Numbered from the stretch's first letter, positions 35,185-47,465 are shown. The stretch is DNA of 64,000 nucleotides from Pyrenophora tritici-repentis (GCF_003171515.1 NC_089394.1:2852001-2916000); one strand, 5' to 3'. Translations and numbers: made by a program. The notes: generated by a model from the letters alone, not told the origin.

Positions 35185-36336
35185 GCGTGGGTGGTGACGG
35201 GACAGCTGACCTTTTATTTCCTTCTTTTGTGCATAGCGTTGGATGGCTTAGTGTATATACCCCCTTTTTCTTTTCTTTCATATTTGTGTATCTATATGAC
35301 GACCGAAGCCAGTCGGCCGGCCGTCCGTTTCTTTGGTGTAGAATCCAAGGTGATATTAGCCAGTAGCACTACCACAATTGATACCCAACTTTGTGAATCA
35401 CAGCCGTGCATGGCTTTCATATGAGTGAATTGTGAAGAGAGTTAGCCTGGTCGGGTTGCTCTCCTGCCGGGTTGCTCTCCTAGCCAGCCATGTTCCACAT
35501 GAAGAAGGTTTGCCTAAGTAAGTGCCTCGGTAGTTGTCTCGCCCGCCTCAAGCCTCCAGACGACATGGACGTAGAGTGACATTCGACACATGCCGCAACG
35601 CGGCAATTGAGGCAGGCGTTCCGGTCTCTACAGCAGACCATCCCGAGTCCATGTCGTTGTCACCTTCTGTATATGGTTCGCCAACAGCTGGCCAGGAAGT
35701 CCCTACCCCTCCCTCCCTTGGAGCTGGTGGGGTCGACATTCACCCAGGAAGCTCGCGGCACAATCGACGCATCCTTGTCAACGACGGTCAAGAGGGTGTG
35801 GGTGCGGAGTCAGTGTGCCGTGTCAGAATGGGAGACTCCAGCGCTGTGCCGCACAGCGCTGTTTGTTCAGTTCAGCATCACGTCACAGTCGCCATACTCA
35901 GTCTGATGGGCGTGCTCGCTGATTGCGATACGCGCTGCGTCGCGAAATCTCTCAGGTGCAGCAACTGCATCACCCGGCGGCGGCTGCGTACCGGCGGATT
36001 CGGACGGCAGTACATAGGGCTGCAGCGGACTAATGGGAAATGAGGGTGTGGGATAGATGGGCGTTCGCAGCTGGTTGGATTTGCGGATTGGTGAAGTGCT
36101 TTTTGGGAGCCAGGTCGCCCGCTTGGCGGACCTCATCCGCCCTTTCCATCCCAGACCACATCAGCGTGCATATTCCCGTCCGCTTCCTCCTCCACGCAGC
36201 CCAGTTGCAACGTTTCCCAGCACTTGTAGCCAGCTCGTAACCATTGCTACGCCCCAAACAATCGGCCATTGTCGCACACGCTGGAGCCAGGGCGCACAAT
36301 TCCGACCGACCATGTTCTTAAGATAACTATGTGCAC
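35185..36336. other. Intergenic between reductase and CNL1 genes
   Basis: 3' flank of the reductase gene and promoter of the CNL1 gene. A short direct repeat CGGGTTGCTCTCCT occurs twice near 35453-35482. ORFs here (for example 35534-36043) lack an ATG in context and have no recognisable domain. Confidence 0.45.
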
Positions 36337-36858
36337 ATGTCCGCCATCCCAGTGTCTGAACTGGGCCTCAACTCGAGCGAGAGCAGATATCTCCAACAGC
36401 AGATTGCCGCCTCCCAGCAAGGCTCCAATTCCTCCCGCGCTGCTTCTCACGCCTCCAGCCAAGGCCGTCTCCTCCTGGATCCTTCTAGCTTGCAGGCGCT
36501 CAGCGCCCACTTTGACCGTCTGATGTACTCGATCCAGCAGCGCTGGCAGTATGTGAGTGAAACTGTTTTGTTTCTTGTATTGCTCTTGCGCCCCAGAACT
36601 CCTTCTCTACGAATTGCATCGTGTTTACATGCTGACTAACACTCCACCCAGCTCACGCAGCAGACACAGACAGCAACCCAAGTGCAGTACGACCGCGCTG
36701 GCAACGCCATGCAGATGGCCGACGCCGAGATCGCCCGCTTCCGCGCCATCCTCCGCGAAATCGACGAGCTTCAAGTGGAATTCGACAAGGTGCGTCGCAT
36801 TGGAGAGATAGTCAAGAGCTTCAAGTCGCGCGTCGACCGTCTCGACCGCCGGATATGA
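36337..36858 (+). CDS. CNL1: BLOC-1 subunit CNL1-like protein
   Basis: Two exons, 36337-36552 and 36652-36858 (99-bp intron), 140 aa. The N-terminus is Ser/Gln-rich (SSESRYLQQQIAASQQGSNS), followed by a conserved segment (GRLLLDPSSLQALSAHFDRL) and a long coiled coil (QVQYDRAGNAMQMADAEIAR, FRAILREIDELQVEFDKVRR, IGEIVKSFKSRVDRLDRR). This layout matches fungal Cnl1, a subunit of the yeast-type BLOC-1 complex that acts on endosomes in recycling and Rab GTPase control. Length agrees with the family (about 120-200 aa). The start is the ATG next to the conserved region; no longer ATG-initiated frame exists. Confidence 0.78.
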
Positions 36859-39241
36859 CGGGATTCCAGCACGCTGGAATCGACTTGTTCCAACATTACA
36901 CCAACACCTCAACACACTCCTTCACCATCATGACGACCAGACAGATCTCGTCCTCGCGGACACCACATTATACCTATCAAGAAGGGATGCCTCGCGGCAA
37001 TGGGAAACTTTGGGCTGGCACTTGCGAAATTGAAAAACCTCTGGGCGTTTGGCGTTTGTGATTGCCTTTTCTTTTGTTGGGGAATACCCGAGTCTGCTTT
37101 TCCTTTGTGTCTCAGTCCGGTCGGATGCCGTTATCCTTGTTGCGTCGTTTGTGTCACGTTGGCTTTTACTTCTTTTCAGCTGTTGCATATGTTCCGAACG
37201 GGGTGTCATACGTCATGGACTGATCGACGCTGCAGGAACCGATACCCTGTTCGAGAATGCATCATGTGCTCTCTTCTGCTTCAAGTTCTCCTTGCAGCTT
37301 TCTCTTGTCTCTTTGCGTCGCGATACATTATTTTTAATCCCTTTTTTGTGGCTTTCTATATACCTGTACACAAAGGCAAAAACAAATGCATCTTTCCCTC
37401 GGTCGTACGAGGTTTATTGCTTTACACCGCATCTTCTCCAAAGGGATTACTTTTCCACAAACTCTGAAATCGAGTGCTGCTGAAGACGATGAGCATTCGG
37501 GTTTATCAACTTGGTACGCCAATCTCCACCTTTGCCCCTCATGACAGGTGTGCTACGGACGCCTCCGTCCTGACTGGCTTCGATCTGTCGGCACAACAAC
37601 GATATGCGAGACGCCATGTGCGCCACTAAATTCCTAAAATGGAAGAGCGGTCCCAGGTCATGGGATGCACAGACACGGGATTGGGAAAGCCCTTCCGCGC
37701 TGTCCGATGTTCAGCCCAACGGCGACATCTTGTCCGATTCCATTCAGCTTGTGGTAGTACGAGGGATCTGACTGGACTCTAATTACACTTTTGGATTTCA
37801 CTCGTGTTGTTTACATTTCATTTACTCTCTTTGCTCGTTTACTGTGTTTAGTGTTGAGCTGACAATCACCCATTGAGTATAATAGATTACCTGACACAAC
37901 TTCAAGATGTGTTAGGAGTCGCTATGACAAAGATCTAGTCACAACTTCACTTGACAGAAAGTACATCCCCATTATCCACCCACCTATGAAGAAGAGGAGG
38001 GGGAAGGGATTGTGTCCACATCTCAAAAGTTCAACTCTGTATTCAGAAAGGCAGCGACCTACTAATCCACACTTGCATACTAAGACCAAAAAAATACAAA
38101 GATTGTAAAGGGGTGGAATGTGAGCAGTGGTCTAGATCTGTAGATCCGTGAATGCTTAGAGCTGAATATCCTTAGGCGTCCGTGACGGGCTTGTGTCGGA
38201 CCTCAGCCGGAGCGGCCTTGGAGCTGGTGGACCAGAGCTCCAGCCTCCAACCAAGATTCTGTATAGAATAGGAAATACTCCATTGGTATGCTTAAGAAAT
38301 GTGTCTGTACAGAGGCAGGCTATTCGCCATCGAAGAACCCCCTAGCCTGATAGAGGGAAGTGATAGTAAATAACTAGACCTAGACTGCAGTGACGATGGC
38401 TTGCCGCATCAGACACCTGAGGCTAAGCTTATGAATACGAGGCAGATTGATGCGTTTGGTAAGAGTGAGATTTGGGTCTTTATCAAGGATATTACCAGAG
38501 ACACCACGAAGCAGCCCGTTTAGGACTAACAAGGTTGACAGTTTAACCGGCTATATAGTCCACGTGCTGTGTTAGGAAGAAGAGCTTTAAAGAGCGCGCC
38601 TGTGAACTAGGTCATCCTTTGCAAACGTTGGCTTTCTAGTCGTCACCTTACTGTACGCTTGATAAGGGGATTACTTGCCTAGGACGGGCTGTGCTTTCTT
38701 TGTTAAGCGCTTTGCCCCGTGTTTCTACAATGTAATGATAGCGTATGTAGGCTTACAACCGCGGGCACGTAAAGCGGATATTACGGCTACTGCTGTATTA
38801 ATCCTTGGTTAGAATTAGTATTAGCGTGGATTTTTGGACGTCAAACTACCTGAGTTTCCTTGGTGCTGTAGTCTGCTTTTCCGGTAAGTTCTTTTACTAG
38901 TACGTACTATGCCTGTGCGTGTGGCGATGTAGTTCGCGTGACAAACCACTTTCTATTGGTAAGGATAAAAGGAAAAAAACCCCCCGGCAACTTTTTGATG
39001 TCATACATAAACATGTAAATTTGATAAATATATACTTTGAATACTTTATTCAAATAGAAAAGAGAGCTTAAAGCTCTACAAGTCTAAAACTTATACAATC
39101 GAAATTTCATAACAGTAACAGTCTACCCACACATCCAAAACCTTTGGTCCTAAAAAAAAGCGTGGAGAAGAAGTAGAAAACGCTACAAACACCAAACCCC
39201 ACATCCAGTTGTTTGTCACAAAGAACAGATAAACACCCCCT
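36859..39241. other. 2.4-kb intergenic region with decayed sequence
   Basis: No intact gene. From about 38.3 to 39.0 kb the sequence is TA-rich and transposon-like but unidentifiable. An isolated terminal-exon-like fragment lies at 38172-38258. Pyrimidine-rich ORFs around 37.0-37.5 kb have the composition of 3' UTR or spacer rather than coding sequence. Confidence 0.45.
38172..38258 (-). pseudogene. Orphan terminal exon fragment
   Basis: On the minus strand a 3' splice-site-like TTCTATACAG is followed by 28 codons with coding-like composition and a TAA stop (NLGWRLELWSTSSKAAPAEV, then RHKPVTDA). No upstream exon can be found; the sequence upstream is TA-rich repeat DNA. It may be the last exon of a gene whose body was removed or overwritten by transposon insertion. 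Family unknown. Confidence 0.3.
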
Positions 39242-40769
39242 TTAGTAACCCCCTGTAGCCCTCGCAGCAACAGTAACAGTAGACGTCTGCGTAATAGTCT
39301 TATAAACAACCGGCTTACTCGAACACTTCGTCGACTCTTCAGCAGCTATCGAGGGCGAAGGAGAAGATCCCTCAGGCAAAGAGGCTTTTGTAGGCATAGG
39401 CGCAACGGCGTTGTAGCCGCCGCCGTTTGGTGCTGGGGCAGCTTGTTCTTGGGGGAGTTTTGCAGTGAAAGAAGGGAAGGCGCTTGGCGATAGGGCGGTG
39501 TAGGATCCTGTTGGTAGGATGGCTGATAGGATGGGTTTGACAGATGCAGACGCCGACACTGCCGCAGAGGGTGAAGCTGACGCAGAAGCCGACGATTTCC
39601 CAGACGCAGCAGGAGCAGGAGCAGGAGCAGGAGCAGCAGTACACCCAGGCCCTGAAACCGGGGTCGCAGACGCAGGACCATACTGCAACGGGTTGCAACC
39701 CGGCAGCGCATCAAGCACACTAGTAGCATCGTTATCACGGGGACTAGCAGCCGAGCAGCTAGCCCAGTCCTTATTGTCGTCCTTGTTTACGTTTGCGGAA
39801 CCAAAGCATTGCTCCATTTGTTCCTGGCCGCAGCCACAACCACATTTGCAGCCGTCGTTTTCGCTAATTGCTTTTTCGAGGACGCCTGTGGCCCAGCCGT
39901 TCATCTACATGGGGGTGTTAGTTGGGGTGATGGAGACGTGGGGGTAAAGGATGATTAGACGGAGAACTTACAAAGTCAGCGTGAAATCCGTAACCGGTAG
40001 GGTCGCCGTTGGAAAGAACCCAAGGAGCCTCGTTGGGACCGAACTTGAACGAGGAAACATCCCACCAGTACTCAATGAAGAGGGTGGGGAAGCGGGCAGC
40101 ACGGTGAGTAGTAGGGCAATTTTCAATGCCGATGCCAGCGTTACCGTTGGGATACGCCATGTGTGCATTGGGGTTCTTGGGGTCCATTGACTGGCCGTTC
40201 CAGCACGAGGGGTATGTGACTTCGGACGCGAAGCCGTACTTGCAGGTGCTGAAGCCCTTGGGGAAACCGTTTGCGAATATGGGGTTGGAGGAACCGTCGG
40301 GTTCGTGGCAGCCCCAGCGGACACCAGCGGGGTTCTCGCTGTCGGCGCGCCTGTTGGGTTGGCCGGCGATCATGTTGAAGCCTGGGGGGTAGGCAGTGAC
40401 GTTTGCCCAGTTGTTGCCGTCGCCGTACTTGTAGTAGATCTTGGTGGACATCTCAGGTACACGGTAGAAGCTGGATCCGTTGGTGTAGTACAGAGTAGGG
40501 CGCCAGTAGAGGGACTTGTCTGTTTTGACGCGTGCTGTGGTGCAAGTAGAGTCTTGGGTGGTTGCAAAGTCCATGGACTTGGATAGTCCGTTTCCTCCGT
40601 CAAAGGAGTGTAGATGGGGGCTCTCAGTGCCGGGGAACAGACCTGGGTCGAGGCGCTGGTAGCTCATTGCGCTGTCTGCACGGTTGTAGAAACTGAAGTA
40701 ATTGCCGACACATTGGGCAGAAGCAGTGGCGGCGAAGCCAACCGCAAGAGAAACGATATCGAAACGCAT
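39242..40769 (-). CDS. Secreted DUF1996 protein
   Basis: Two exons, 39972-40769 and 39242-39904 (67-bp intron), 486 aa. A signal peptide (MRFDIVSLAVGFAATASA) precedes a DUF1996 domain with its usual landmarks: RLDPGLFPGTESPHLHSFDG, LYWRPTLYY, PPGFNMIAGQP, WGCHEP, YPSCWNGQSMDPKNPNAHMA and a late GYGFHADF joined by the splice to MNGW. The domain ends with a Cys-rich segment (CKCGCGCGQEQMEQC). The C-terminal ~150 residues are Ala/Ser/Pro-rich low complexity, probably O-glycosylated, ending in TITQTSTVTVAARATGGY. DUF1996 proteins are common secreted fungal proteins, some of them stress- or cell-wall-associated; the biochemical role is unknown. Confidence 0.9.
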
Positions 40770-42959
40770 GATGAGCTCAGTAGTGAATCTTTCGATATTT
40801 GGCTAGGCAAAGGTTTGAGTCGTAAGACAGCGAAAAGAGTGGGCTGTGTTTTGAGAGTGTGTGTAAAAGAAAGGATAGAGTCACAGACTCTAGAGTGAGG
40901 ACTCTTGATGATCAAAGGAGTGTATGAAGAGTGTGAAAAAGAACGAAAAGCAAAGGAGGGGTAATCCTGTACCGAAAGGCAAAAAAGAGCTCGATACACC
41001 AAAAAGCCGTTGCAAACGACGGGGGGAGAAGGTGGGATTATTATATACTACAATCCCGGCTCGTATAACCCACTTTGGGATGCAGCCTTAGGGCCAAGTT
41101 CCCGCCGCGGACTGGAACTGAGGCGTCATCCACCACCCCCCCATGACGAGATTAGCAGAAAAGGTTCTGACGGCTGTGCCTAGAATACGCTGCATGTGCG
41201 TAGTTGTTTCCGAGTGGGGATCTGAGCCAGGGGAGCCGCGCGCTGTTCAAAGACGGCGCGGGCGCCAGGGGCATGAGTGGGGAGTCGGATAAGAGAGACA
41301 TCAGAGTCATTTGTGGCGGCGAGGTACATACGCCAAAGACAGGAATCCTATACTACAATCGTTACGCCGTCTTCTCTGGTTGAAACAAACCGGTATGCAC
41401 GAACGTCGGGCATGGGCGCGCGCGCATGTACGTTTGTTTCCATATAGCCTGACAGGACACTTGACGTATTGATAAACAGCAGACGTCGTGCCGTTCCTGA
41501 CAAGAAAGTTGGCGGCGCCTAGCGGCACGATCGTCGCACGCGAGGCCCGCAGTGGCTGATCTTCAAACGTCGCTGATTCCCCCTGCCTAAGATTACTTCC
41601 CACGCTGCATGCTGATTTGATGCAAATGTTTGTTTTTAAGCCTTCCAGCCGGGGGGTTTCTTGATTACGGACAAATGCCCTGATAACATGCTGCCATTTT
41701 CACTCTTCCCCATCGAGGAGGAGGCTAGTGGTGGGCCTTACTATCCTTTGCCGCCCTCGCCTCGTCAGAGTCAGGGCAAAGCGCACATGGCAAAGGGATT
41801 ACCCAGCTAAGCGGGAAACGAGATCTTCGCAAGGGCTGCTAGGTTACCATGGTGGATAATTGATCAAGGGTTGTAAGTTGGTGCGTTCGAGACTTGTCTA
41901 TCTGTTCTCGGTATACCCTCACTCTCGGGTACCGATCCCACATCCACGTACATAAACGAACGTCACAAACCCTTATGATTGCAGATTGCAAGTTTCGCTA
42001 TCCGAGGTGTCATTGCTGCAGGTACGGGCGCACACACTATGCATAGCCGCCAAATCACAGCCCATGATACCAGTACCGAACCTGTGCCGACCTGCAAGCC
42101 CAATGTCTAGTTTAGACACCATCGGAAACTGAGACGCGCCGGCCCCTCCATCAAAGTTGCGAGCAGTGATTCGCTTCCTTGCAGCCTGCCCAACCTAACA
42201 AGCCATTATCAGTATTTTCCGCCTGGTACGGGAGGAAGCGGCCACCACTCAACAGCTCTGCAGTACCGTAAATTAGCAGCGCGGAGCCGAAGTGTGGAGC
42301 ATATTCTATGTGCCTGGTAGCACAGCACATCGGTTGAGAAGCGGAGGGATAAAGTAAAGAAAAAAAAAACGGGCTTGCTTGTTGTAGGCGAAGACGGCTC
42401 GTATCGATAGGGAAATTATCACTAGACCCCGCTTTTTATGAAACTATACAGAAAGGGCGCTGGGCGAGTGAAGGAACACATGGTCTGGACCACGCCAATC
42501 CATCAGAAAACCACGTTGCGGCTGTCATGTGGAGTGGCATGTATGTTGCTGTCGTCATGGTCGGGTCGGTGTTGATAGCGGTAATTACGAAGAAGCAATT
42601 GTAAGGTACCTCGCGCTTCTCTGTGGTGTCACAACCAGGTCACTGGGTAGCGGTAGATGGTATGTTTTGTTCCGAATCCACTTAATGGTTTCTTTCTTGT
42701 CCATCTAACATTGGCCCGAACCGTCCGGTAGAAGCGAGCGGCAACGGGCCGCGGAGAATCAGACAAAGTTTGAGCGGAGCAAGAAGGTGTGGTGTCTGGA
42801 CGTTTTTTTTTACTTGCAATGCTTGTGCAATTTCAGCATTTGGCCACTCACGCCAGAGGCTGTCTGTACGGCAGCTATGCCGATCCCGTGTACACGGACA
42901 TCAAATCCTCATGTATAGATTTGGGCGCCTGGTATCAAGATGCACAATGACATGCTCGT
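40770..42959. other. 2.2-kb intergenic region, no gene recognised
   Basis: The left part is the promoter of the DUF1996 gene. No coding sequence or RNA gene is supported in the remainder; an A-rich run lies near 42358-42369. Confidence 0.5.
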
Positions 42960-44003
42960 TCAAGCCTTGCCGCTCAACACCTTCTCAACAGCTCCCCATC
43001 GGTCGATACTCCTCTTGACTAAACTCGCCATCACCTCCTTCCCCACTACACCCCCGCCACTCTTCTCCACTCGCCGAATAACCAAATCCTTTGTTCCCTT
43101 CTTTCCACCATCACAGTCTACCACCACAGTCACAATTTCTCTGCATACACCCTCCTCAAACGCATCAGGGTCGCTGAGCACCCAATCAACCTCCTCGTCT
43201 TCCTCTTCTCTCCTACCCTCAAACACGGCGTATGTGCTGGGTATAGGTAGACCCCGTAGTGCAAGACGGCGTGCTTCCTTGGGATCATCTGAACATAGTA
43301 TGCCCTCGTACTCTTCGTCAAAGTAGGCGTGCGGAAGAAGTGTGTCGCGGAGAGCAGCTAGAATAGATATCCAAGCCGCGTCGAACGCATTGCCGTCGAT
43401 GCTGATGAAGAAGACATCCAAGTATAGAACCCAATAGCCCTTCAACTGTGTCTCCGCTTCTGTATCGGGATCCTCTGGGTTCGTAGACGGCTTATGTAGG
43501 ATGCGAAGATTCGACGCACGGAGCAGACGTGTTGAATGTAACAGTGACCGTATGCGTGTTATGAGTGTTTGGGCGTATGTAGAGGGTGCGTTGCCGGGAA
43601 TGTGCGAGGGTGTGCTTCCTGTCGATAGCTCGACATTGGGCACTAATAACCGCAATCCTTCTATTTCTTCGCCATCATTCTCGTCCTGTTCAGAATCCTG
43701 ACCTGCAGTCTGCCCAGGGTACTCGTACGTGCCTGGTATATCCGCCTCTTTCAAGATTTCCGTTCGTACACCGCAAACCACGCTCGTATTTCCCAGGCGC
43801 ACTACTGCACTGCCATTGCAATGTGTCAAACTTCCGGTGTTAATACCTGGAGTACGGTACTCGTTTGATGTGCGGCCATTCGCGCGTACTGGCTTCTTCT
43901 TCTCAGCGGAGAGGTGCGCTTGGAGGAATGGGTGAGGAGAGACAGCGGCGAAGATTGGGCGGGGAAATGTGAGCGCTGGTGATGGTTGAGTCGCCGTCGA
44001 CAT
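42960..44003 (-). CDS. RRP43: Exosome complex component Rrp43 (RNase PH-like)
   Basis: Single exon, 347 aa. RNase PH fold of the Rrp42/Rrp43 type: the N-terminal PRPIFAAVSPHPFLQAHLSA and RTSNEYRTPGINTGSLTHCN segments, then GSAVVRLGNTSVVCGVRTEI. The second half contains YLDVFFISIDGNAFDAAWIS and ILAALRDTLLPHAYFDEEYE. Phosphorolytic residues of bacterial RNase PH are not evident, as expected for the inactive eukaryotic ring subunit. It forms part of the six-subunit ring of the nuclear and cytoplasmic RNA exosome that channels RNA to Rrp44 or Rrp6 for 3'-5' decay and rRNA processing. A low-complexity acidic insertion (EDEEVD) is minor. Confidence 0.85.
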   Translation of the reverse strand: MSTATQPSPALTFPRPIFAAVSPHPFLQAHLSAEKKKPVRANGRTSNEYRTPGINTGSLTHCNGSAVVRLGNTSVVCGVRTEILKEADIPGTYEYPGQTAGQDSEQDENDGEEIEGLRLLVPNVELSTGSTPSHIPGNAPSTYAQTLITRIRSLLHSTRLLRASNLRILHKPSTNPEDPDTEAETQLKGYWVLYLDVFFISIDGNAFDAAWISILAALRDTLLPHAYFDEEYEGILCSDDPKEARRLALRGLPIPSTYAVFEGRREEEDEEVDWVLSDPDAFEEGVCREIVTVVVDCDGGKKGTKDLVIRRVEKSGGGVVGKEVMASLVKRSIDRWGAVEKVLSGKA

Positions 44004-44378
44004 GGCAAATAAGTCGTATAGTCGTCAAATGTAGTTGTTGGGCGCGCGAGCTGGTTTGCAGGTTCAATGTTGATGCTGGGAAATTTTGGAGCTCAGGGCT
44101 ATGACGCGCTAAGCTTGAGCTTATTTGGGTGGGGCATGGAGATCAGTTGGTGCGCACCGAAAGGCCGACCACATACATACACAAATTCGTGGGGAGCAAG
44201 TTTCCCAATTCTCAATCAGATCAATTCTAAATCACATATTAAGCTATATAAGAAATACGCGCTGTGCAAAAGGGTATTCCATCCGCGCGACAAATGCAAC
44301 ACTACGTCTACTCGACGATTGTTCACGACCCTTGAATCTGCAAGACCACTCTCCAACAACCCATACAAGACTTGCACT
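44004..44378. other. Intergenic, RRP43 promoter and 3' flank of AIF-like gene
   Basis: A 375-bp gap. It contains the upstream region of the exosome gene and the downstream region of the AIF-like gene; no other feature is seen. Confidence 0.5.
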
Positions 44379-45708
44379 TTAACCAGAACTCAATCCAGCC
44401 TGACCAGTAGCTTGGATAGGCTTCCATTTGCCTTCCTTTTTGAACTGATCACCCCTCAATGTCGGTTCTGCGATCTGGCTAATCATGTAATCCCGTCCCT
44501 ACACATAACATTAGTTTGGTTCACAGCAAATGTGGAGCGAATCTGCTTACCTTGATCATCCAGACCATCTGACTGGGAACCCTGAATCCACCAAATGCAC
44601 CAACACCCTTCTGTGTTCCAATCGGGCAGATCTGCTGCTCCTTCAGGTTCGCCGTGTAGTGGCGGTCGCCCTTGTGCGGCTCTCCCGTAAGATGAGCTAG
44701 AAGATCGTTCTTGAGGTTTGTCATGGCCGCAGGTATAGCATCCGACATATCCATCACACCCCCCCTAGTGTAGGAGCCTACGTCGCCAACTACGTAGACG
44801 CGGGGACCGGCAGATTCGTGTTCGACGCGGAGAGTCTTCTCATTGCAAGCAACGCGGTTGCGGGTATCGAGCCACTCTTTTGGCAGAAAGCTGGTGTTGG
44901 GTCGAGAGCCGGTCGCGTCGATGTAGATGTCTGCTTCGATGGTCTCGCCGTTGGCAAGCTCGACCATGGTCTTTGCGCCTTCTTCATCGCTCCTAGATGA
45001 TGTTACGACCCTTGTGTTGTAAGTGACACTGCATCCGAGTCGCTTGAGATACTGCTCGGCAGTCTGACCAATGGCTGGGCGAAGAAGAGGCAAAAGCTTC
45101 TTGTCGCCACAGACCAGTGTAACCTTCGCTTTTGGGTCCTTGGGTGCTGATGCCATGAAGCCTGGCCTACCGTTCAGGATCTCAGCGACCTCTCCTGCTG
45201 TCTCAACACCAACGGGGCCGCCTCCGCCAATAACCACAGTTTTCGCATGCTTGAGACCCTCTTGGAAGGCAATGTGGACTCTCTCGAGTGCCTCGCGATC
45301 GGTGCTCTGGGTGAATAGAGGGCTTGGTGTCGTAAATCCAGTCGCAATCACAAGTGCAGCGTAGGGGATCGATTGCTGCTCGCCCGAAGTAGTTTCGACC
45401 GACACTGCCTGACCAGCCGTATCCACGTGTGTCGCGGTTCCCTGTATGAACTTGAACTTTGGAAAGGCATAGGTAAACGCTGGTTCGATGGGGTAGAACG
45501 TCTTCTCCGCGGGCATCATTTGCTTCGAGACGCTCTCTCTGGGCGCAGCGATGCGCCACCAGAAATCCTTGGACGGGTTGACGAGTGTGACATTGTATGT
45601 AACGTCCTCCTTCTTTGGCAGCTGCGGGAGGACATGCTTGAGGACGTAGTGGGCAGCGCTGATGCCTGCGAAGGATCCGCCGAGGATCAGGATATTTTCG
45701 GTGCTCAT
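44379..45708 (-). CDS. AIF/AMID-like FAD-dependent oxidoreductase
   Basis: Two exons, 44551-45708 and 44379-44498 (52-bp intron), 425 aa. N-terminal FAD-binding Rossmann motif NILILGGSFAGISAAHYVLK; a second nucleotide-binding motif TVVIGGGGPVGVETAGEVAE for NAD(P)H; the late FAD contact RVYVVGDVGSYTRGG. The terminal exon adds GRDYMISQIAEPTLRGDQ. No transmembrane or mitochondrial presequence is evident. The layout matches fungal homologues of AIFM2/AMID (FSP1-like), NAD(P)H oxidoreductases linked in other organisms to quinone reduction and cell death. The first Met precedes the FAD motif by only a few residues, typical of the family. Substrate is not determinable from sequence. Confidence 0.87.
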
Positions 45709-46622
45709 CTTGGACGTCGCTGAAAGAATACGAAAGGGGTATTAACAACTGAACACGAACTGAGCGGTAATATGCGACTTGGAATAAAAAGAAACTATCT
45801 AGGGGACGTGTTGGTATTAAAGTTCAGACGCGACTCAAGCCTCAGGCAGGACGTCGCAGGTGGGGAGCCGCCTAAAGGCAGGTCCTGGCTAAATCGAGTA
45901 TTTGAAACGTTCGTTATGGCAAGCGCTTGAAAGCCCTTGTGTGTAGCCATGATGAAGTCCTTTTCGGCCTTTCAGCCAGGCGTCTTGTTATGCTTTTTGC
46001 TATGAAACACATCCCTGGTCCATGTTTGGAGGTGCACCAAAACGAAGCTAGGATCGGATGCTAGCCTCTTCGCATCTAGACGTCATGTTGCGACGTGCCC
46101 GGACTCCCCTGTTGCCGATCTGTCATTGGCGATATCACAGAAGGCTAGGTATTGACGAGGCTGTCTCCAAAGTCAGCAAAACTGTCCACTATTTCCGTAC
46201 CCGTGTGCAATTTCCCTGGCAGAAATATTGCAACTATTGCCCCAAACCTACGAAGGTACTGCAATCTACAGGTCCAGTAGGGCTTCTGAGTTGCTAGTGA
46301 TACTCGGCCTGAGACACTGAATGCAAACCCACTCGCCCGTTGAGCCCTAGTCACCGGATGGAACATTCACATTTGCATGCCCTTTCCACTTGCATTTGAC
46401 GAAACGATAACAATGGGAGCATGCTGGAAGATTTTCATTCATATCTTTTCCCAGATAACGCCGGCCCGGTATCTGCATGCAAGACCCACTGCAACTCATG
46501 ATCATGATGATCATTGCATCCATGAAGACCCTCATAACAATATATATGCGGAAGGTAGTCACTGCACATGACGTCCTCCTTGGCTCTACCCGGTCTTTCT
46601 AGGCTACTATCTGTGTAGCTTC
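45709..46622. other. Intergenic, no gene recognised
   Basis: Contains the AIF-like gene promoter on the left and the 3' flank of the NAC-beta gene on the right. No coding sequence is supported. Confidence 0.5.
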
Positions 46623-47465
46623 TTACTCGACCTCAGCCTTGGACTCGAAGTTCTCGCCGGCGACGAGCTCGGGGATGTCATCATCGTCCTCGTCGTCATC
46701 GTCCTTCTTCTCGCCGTCCTCACCCTTCTCCTTCTGCATGCTCTGGTAGGATTCGGCGAGTTTGCGCAGCGACGCGAGCGAGTCGGGGCCGAGCTGGTTG
46801 AGGATGCCGGGAACGAGCTCTGTGAGCTCCTTGTCCTCACCGTGTCCGTAGATGGCGAAGGTGTTGGCGGGTACTGATGCGTGAACTATAGTGATGCGAT
46901 TGTTAGTCGATGTTGAGGTGGAGTTGGGATACCGCTGGAGTTCAGGGCCACTCCGCCTTGACCATGTCTCCAGCGTCGCAAGGTACTATTATGTGGGGTG
47001 ACGTACCCTTGGGTGCCGAGAAGTGAATGACGTTGCCGTCGGTCTTGAACATGTTGACCTCCTCAATGGCTTGGATGGGCTGGACATTGAGCTTCTTCAA
47101 CGCCGTCTGGAGCTTCTTGTCGTCGGTGCCGGCGCTCTTGTGGACCTTCTTGACCTTTCGGCGAGGAGTTCCCTTGCCGCTATTTAACCAATTAGCCTCG
47201 AATGTTCCATGTCGACAATGCCCCTCCCGCTTGCTTCTTTGGCTATTGCCCGTTGTGGTGGTTGCTTCGCAAATTCGACATAATGGTGCGGGGCTGTCAA
47301 AATAGAGGACGAGAGGATTGCTTACCCTGCACACAACAATGTTAGCAACTATTGATTCACTCAGACAACACGGTGAGAAGCTACTGGAAGCGATTCCAGC
47401 AGCAACTATGTGTACATACCAATGCGCACCGACGCCTGCATACGCGCCAACTTTGCTTGATCCAT
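46623..47465 (-). CDS. EGD1: Nascent polypeptide-associated complex subunit beta
   Basis: Predicted exons: 47420-47465, a single nucleotide at 47326, 47007-47179 and 46623-46885; 160 aa. The canonical NAC-beta sequence [17 protein letters not shown] can be assembled only if the G at 47326 is included as its own exon between a 93-bp and a 146-bp intron, each with good donor (GTATGT, GTAAGC), branch (GCTAAC, GCTAAT) and acceptor. The NAC domain follows ([55 protein letters not shown]), then a Glu/Asp-rich tail. With NAC-alpha it binds ribosomes near the tunnel exit, via the RRKxKK motif, and shields nascent chains. Length matches yeast Egd1 (157 aa). Confidence 0.9.

Noticed and set aside
35534..36043. 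169-aa plus-strand ORF upstream of CNL1
   Set aside because: It lacks an ATG at its 5' end, has no recognisable domain, and shares the locus with equally open frames on the other strand.
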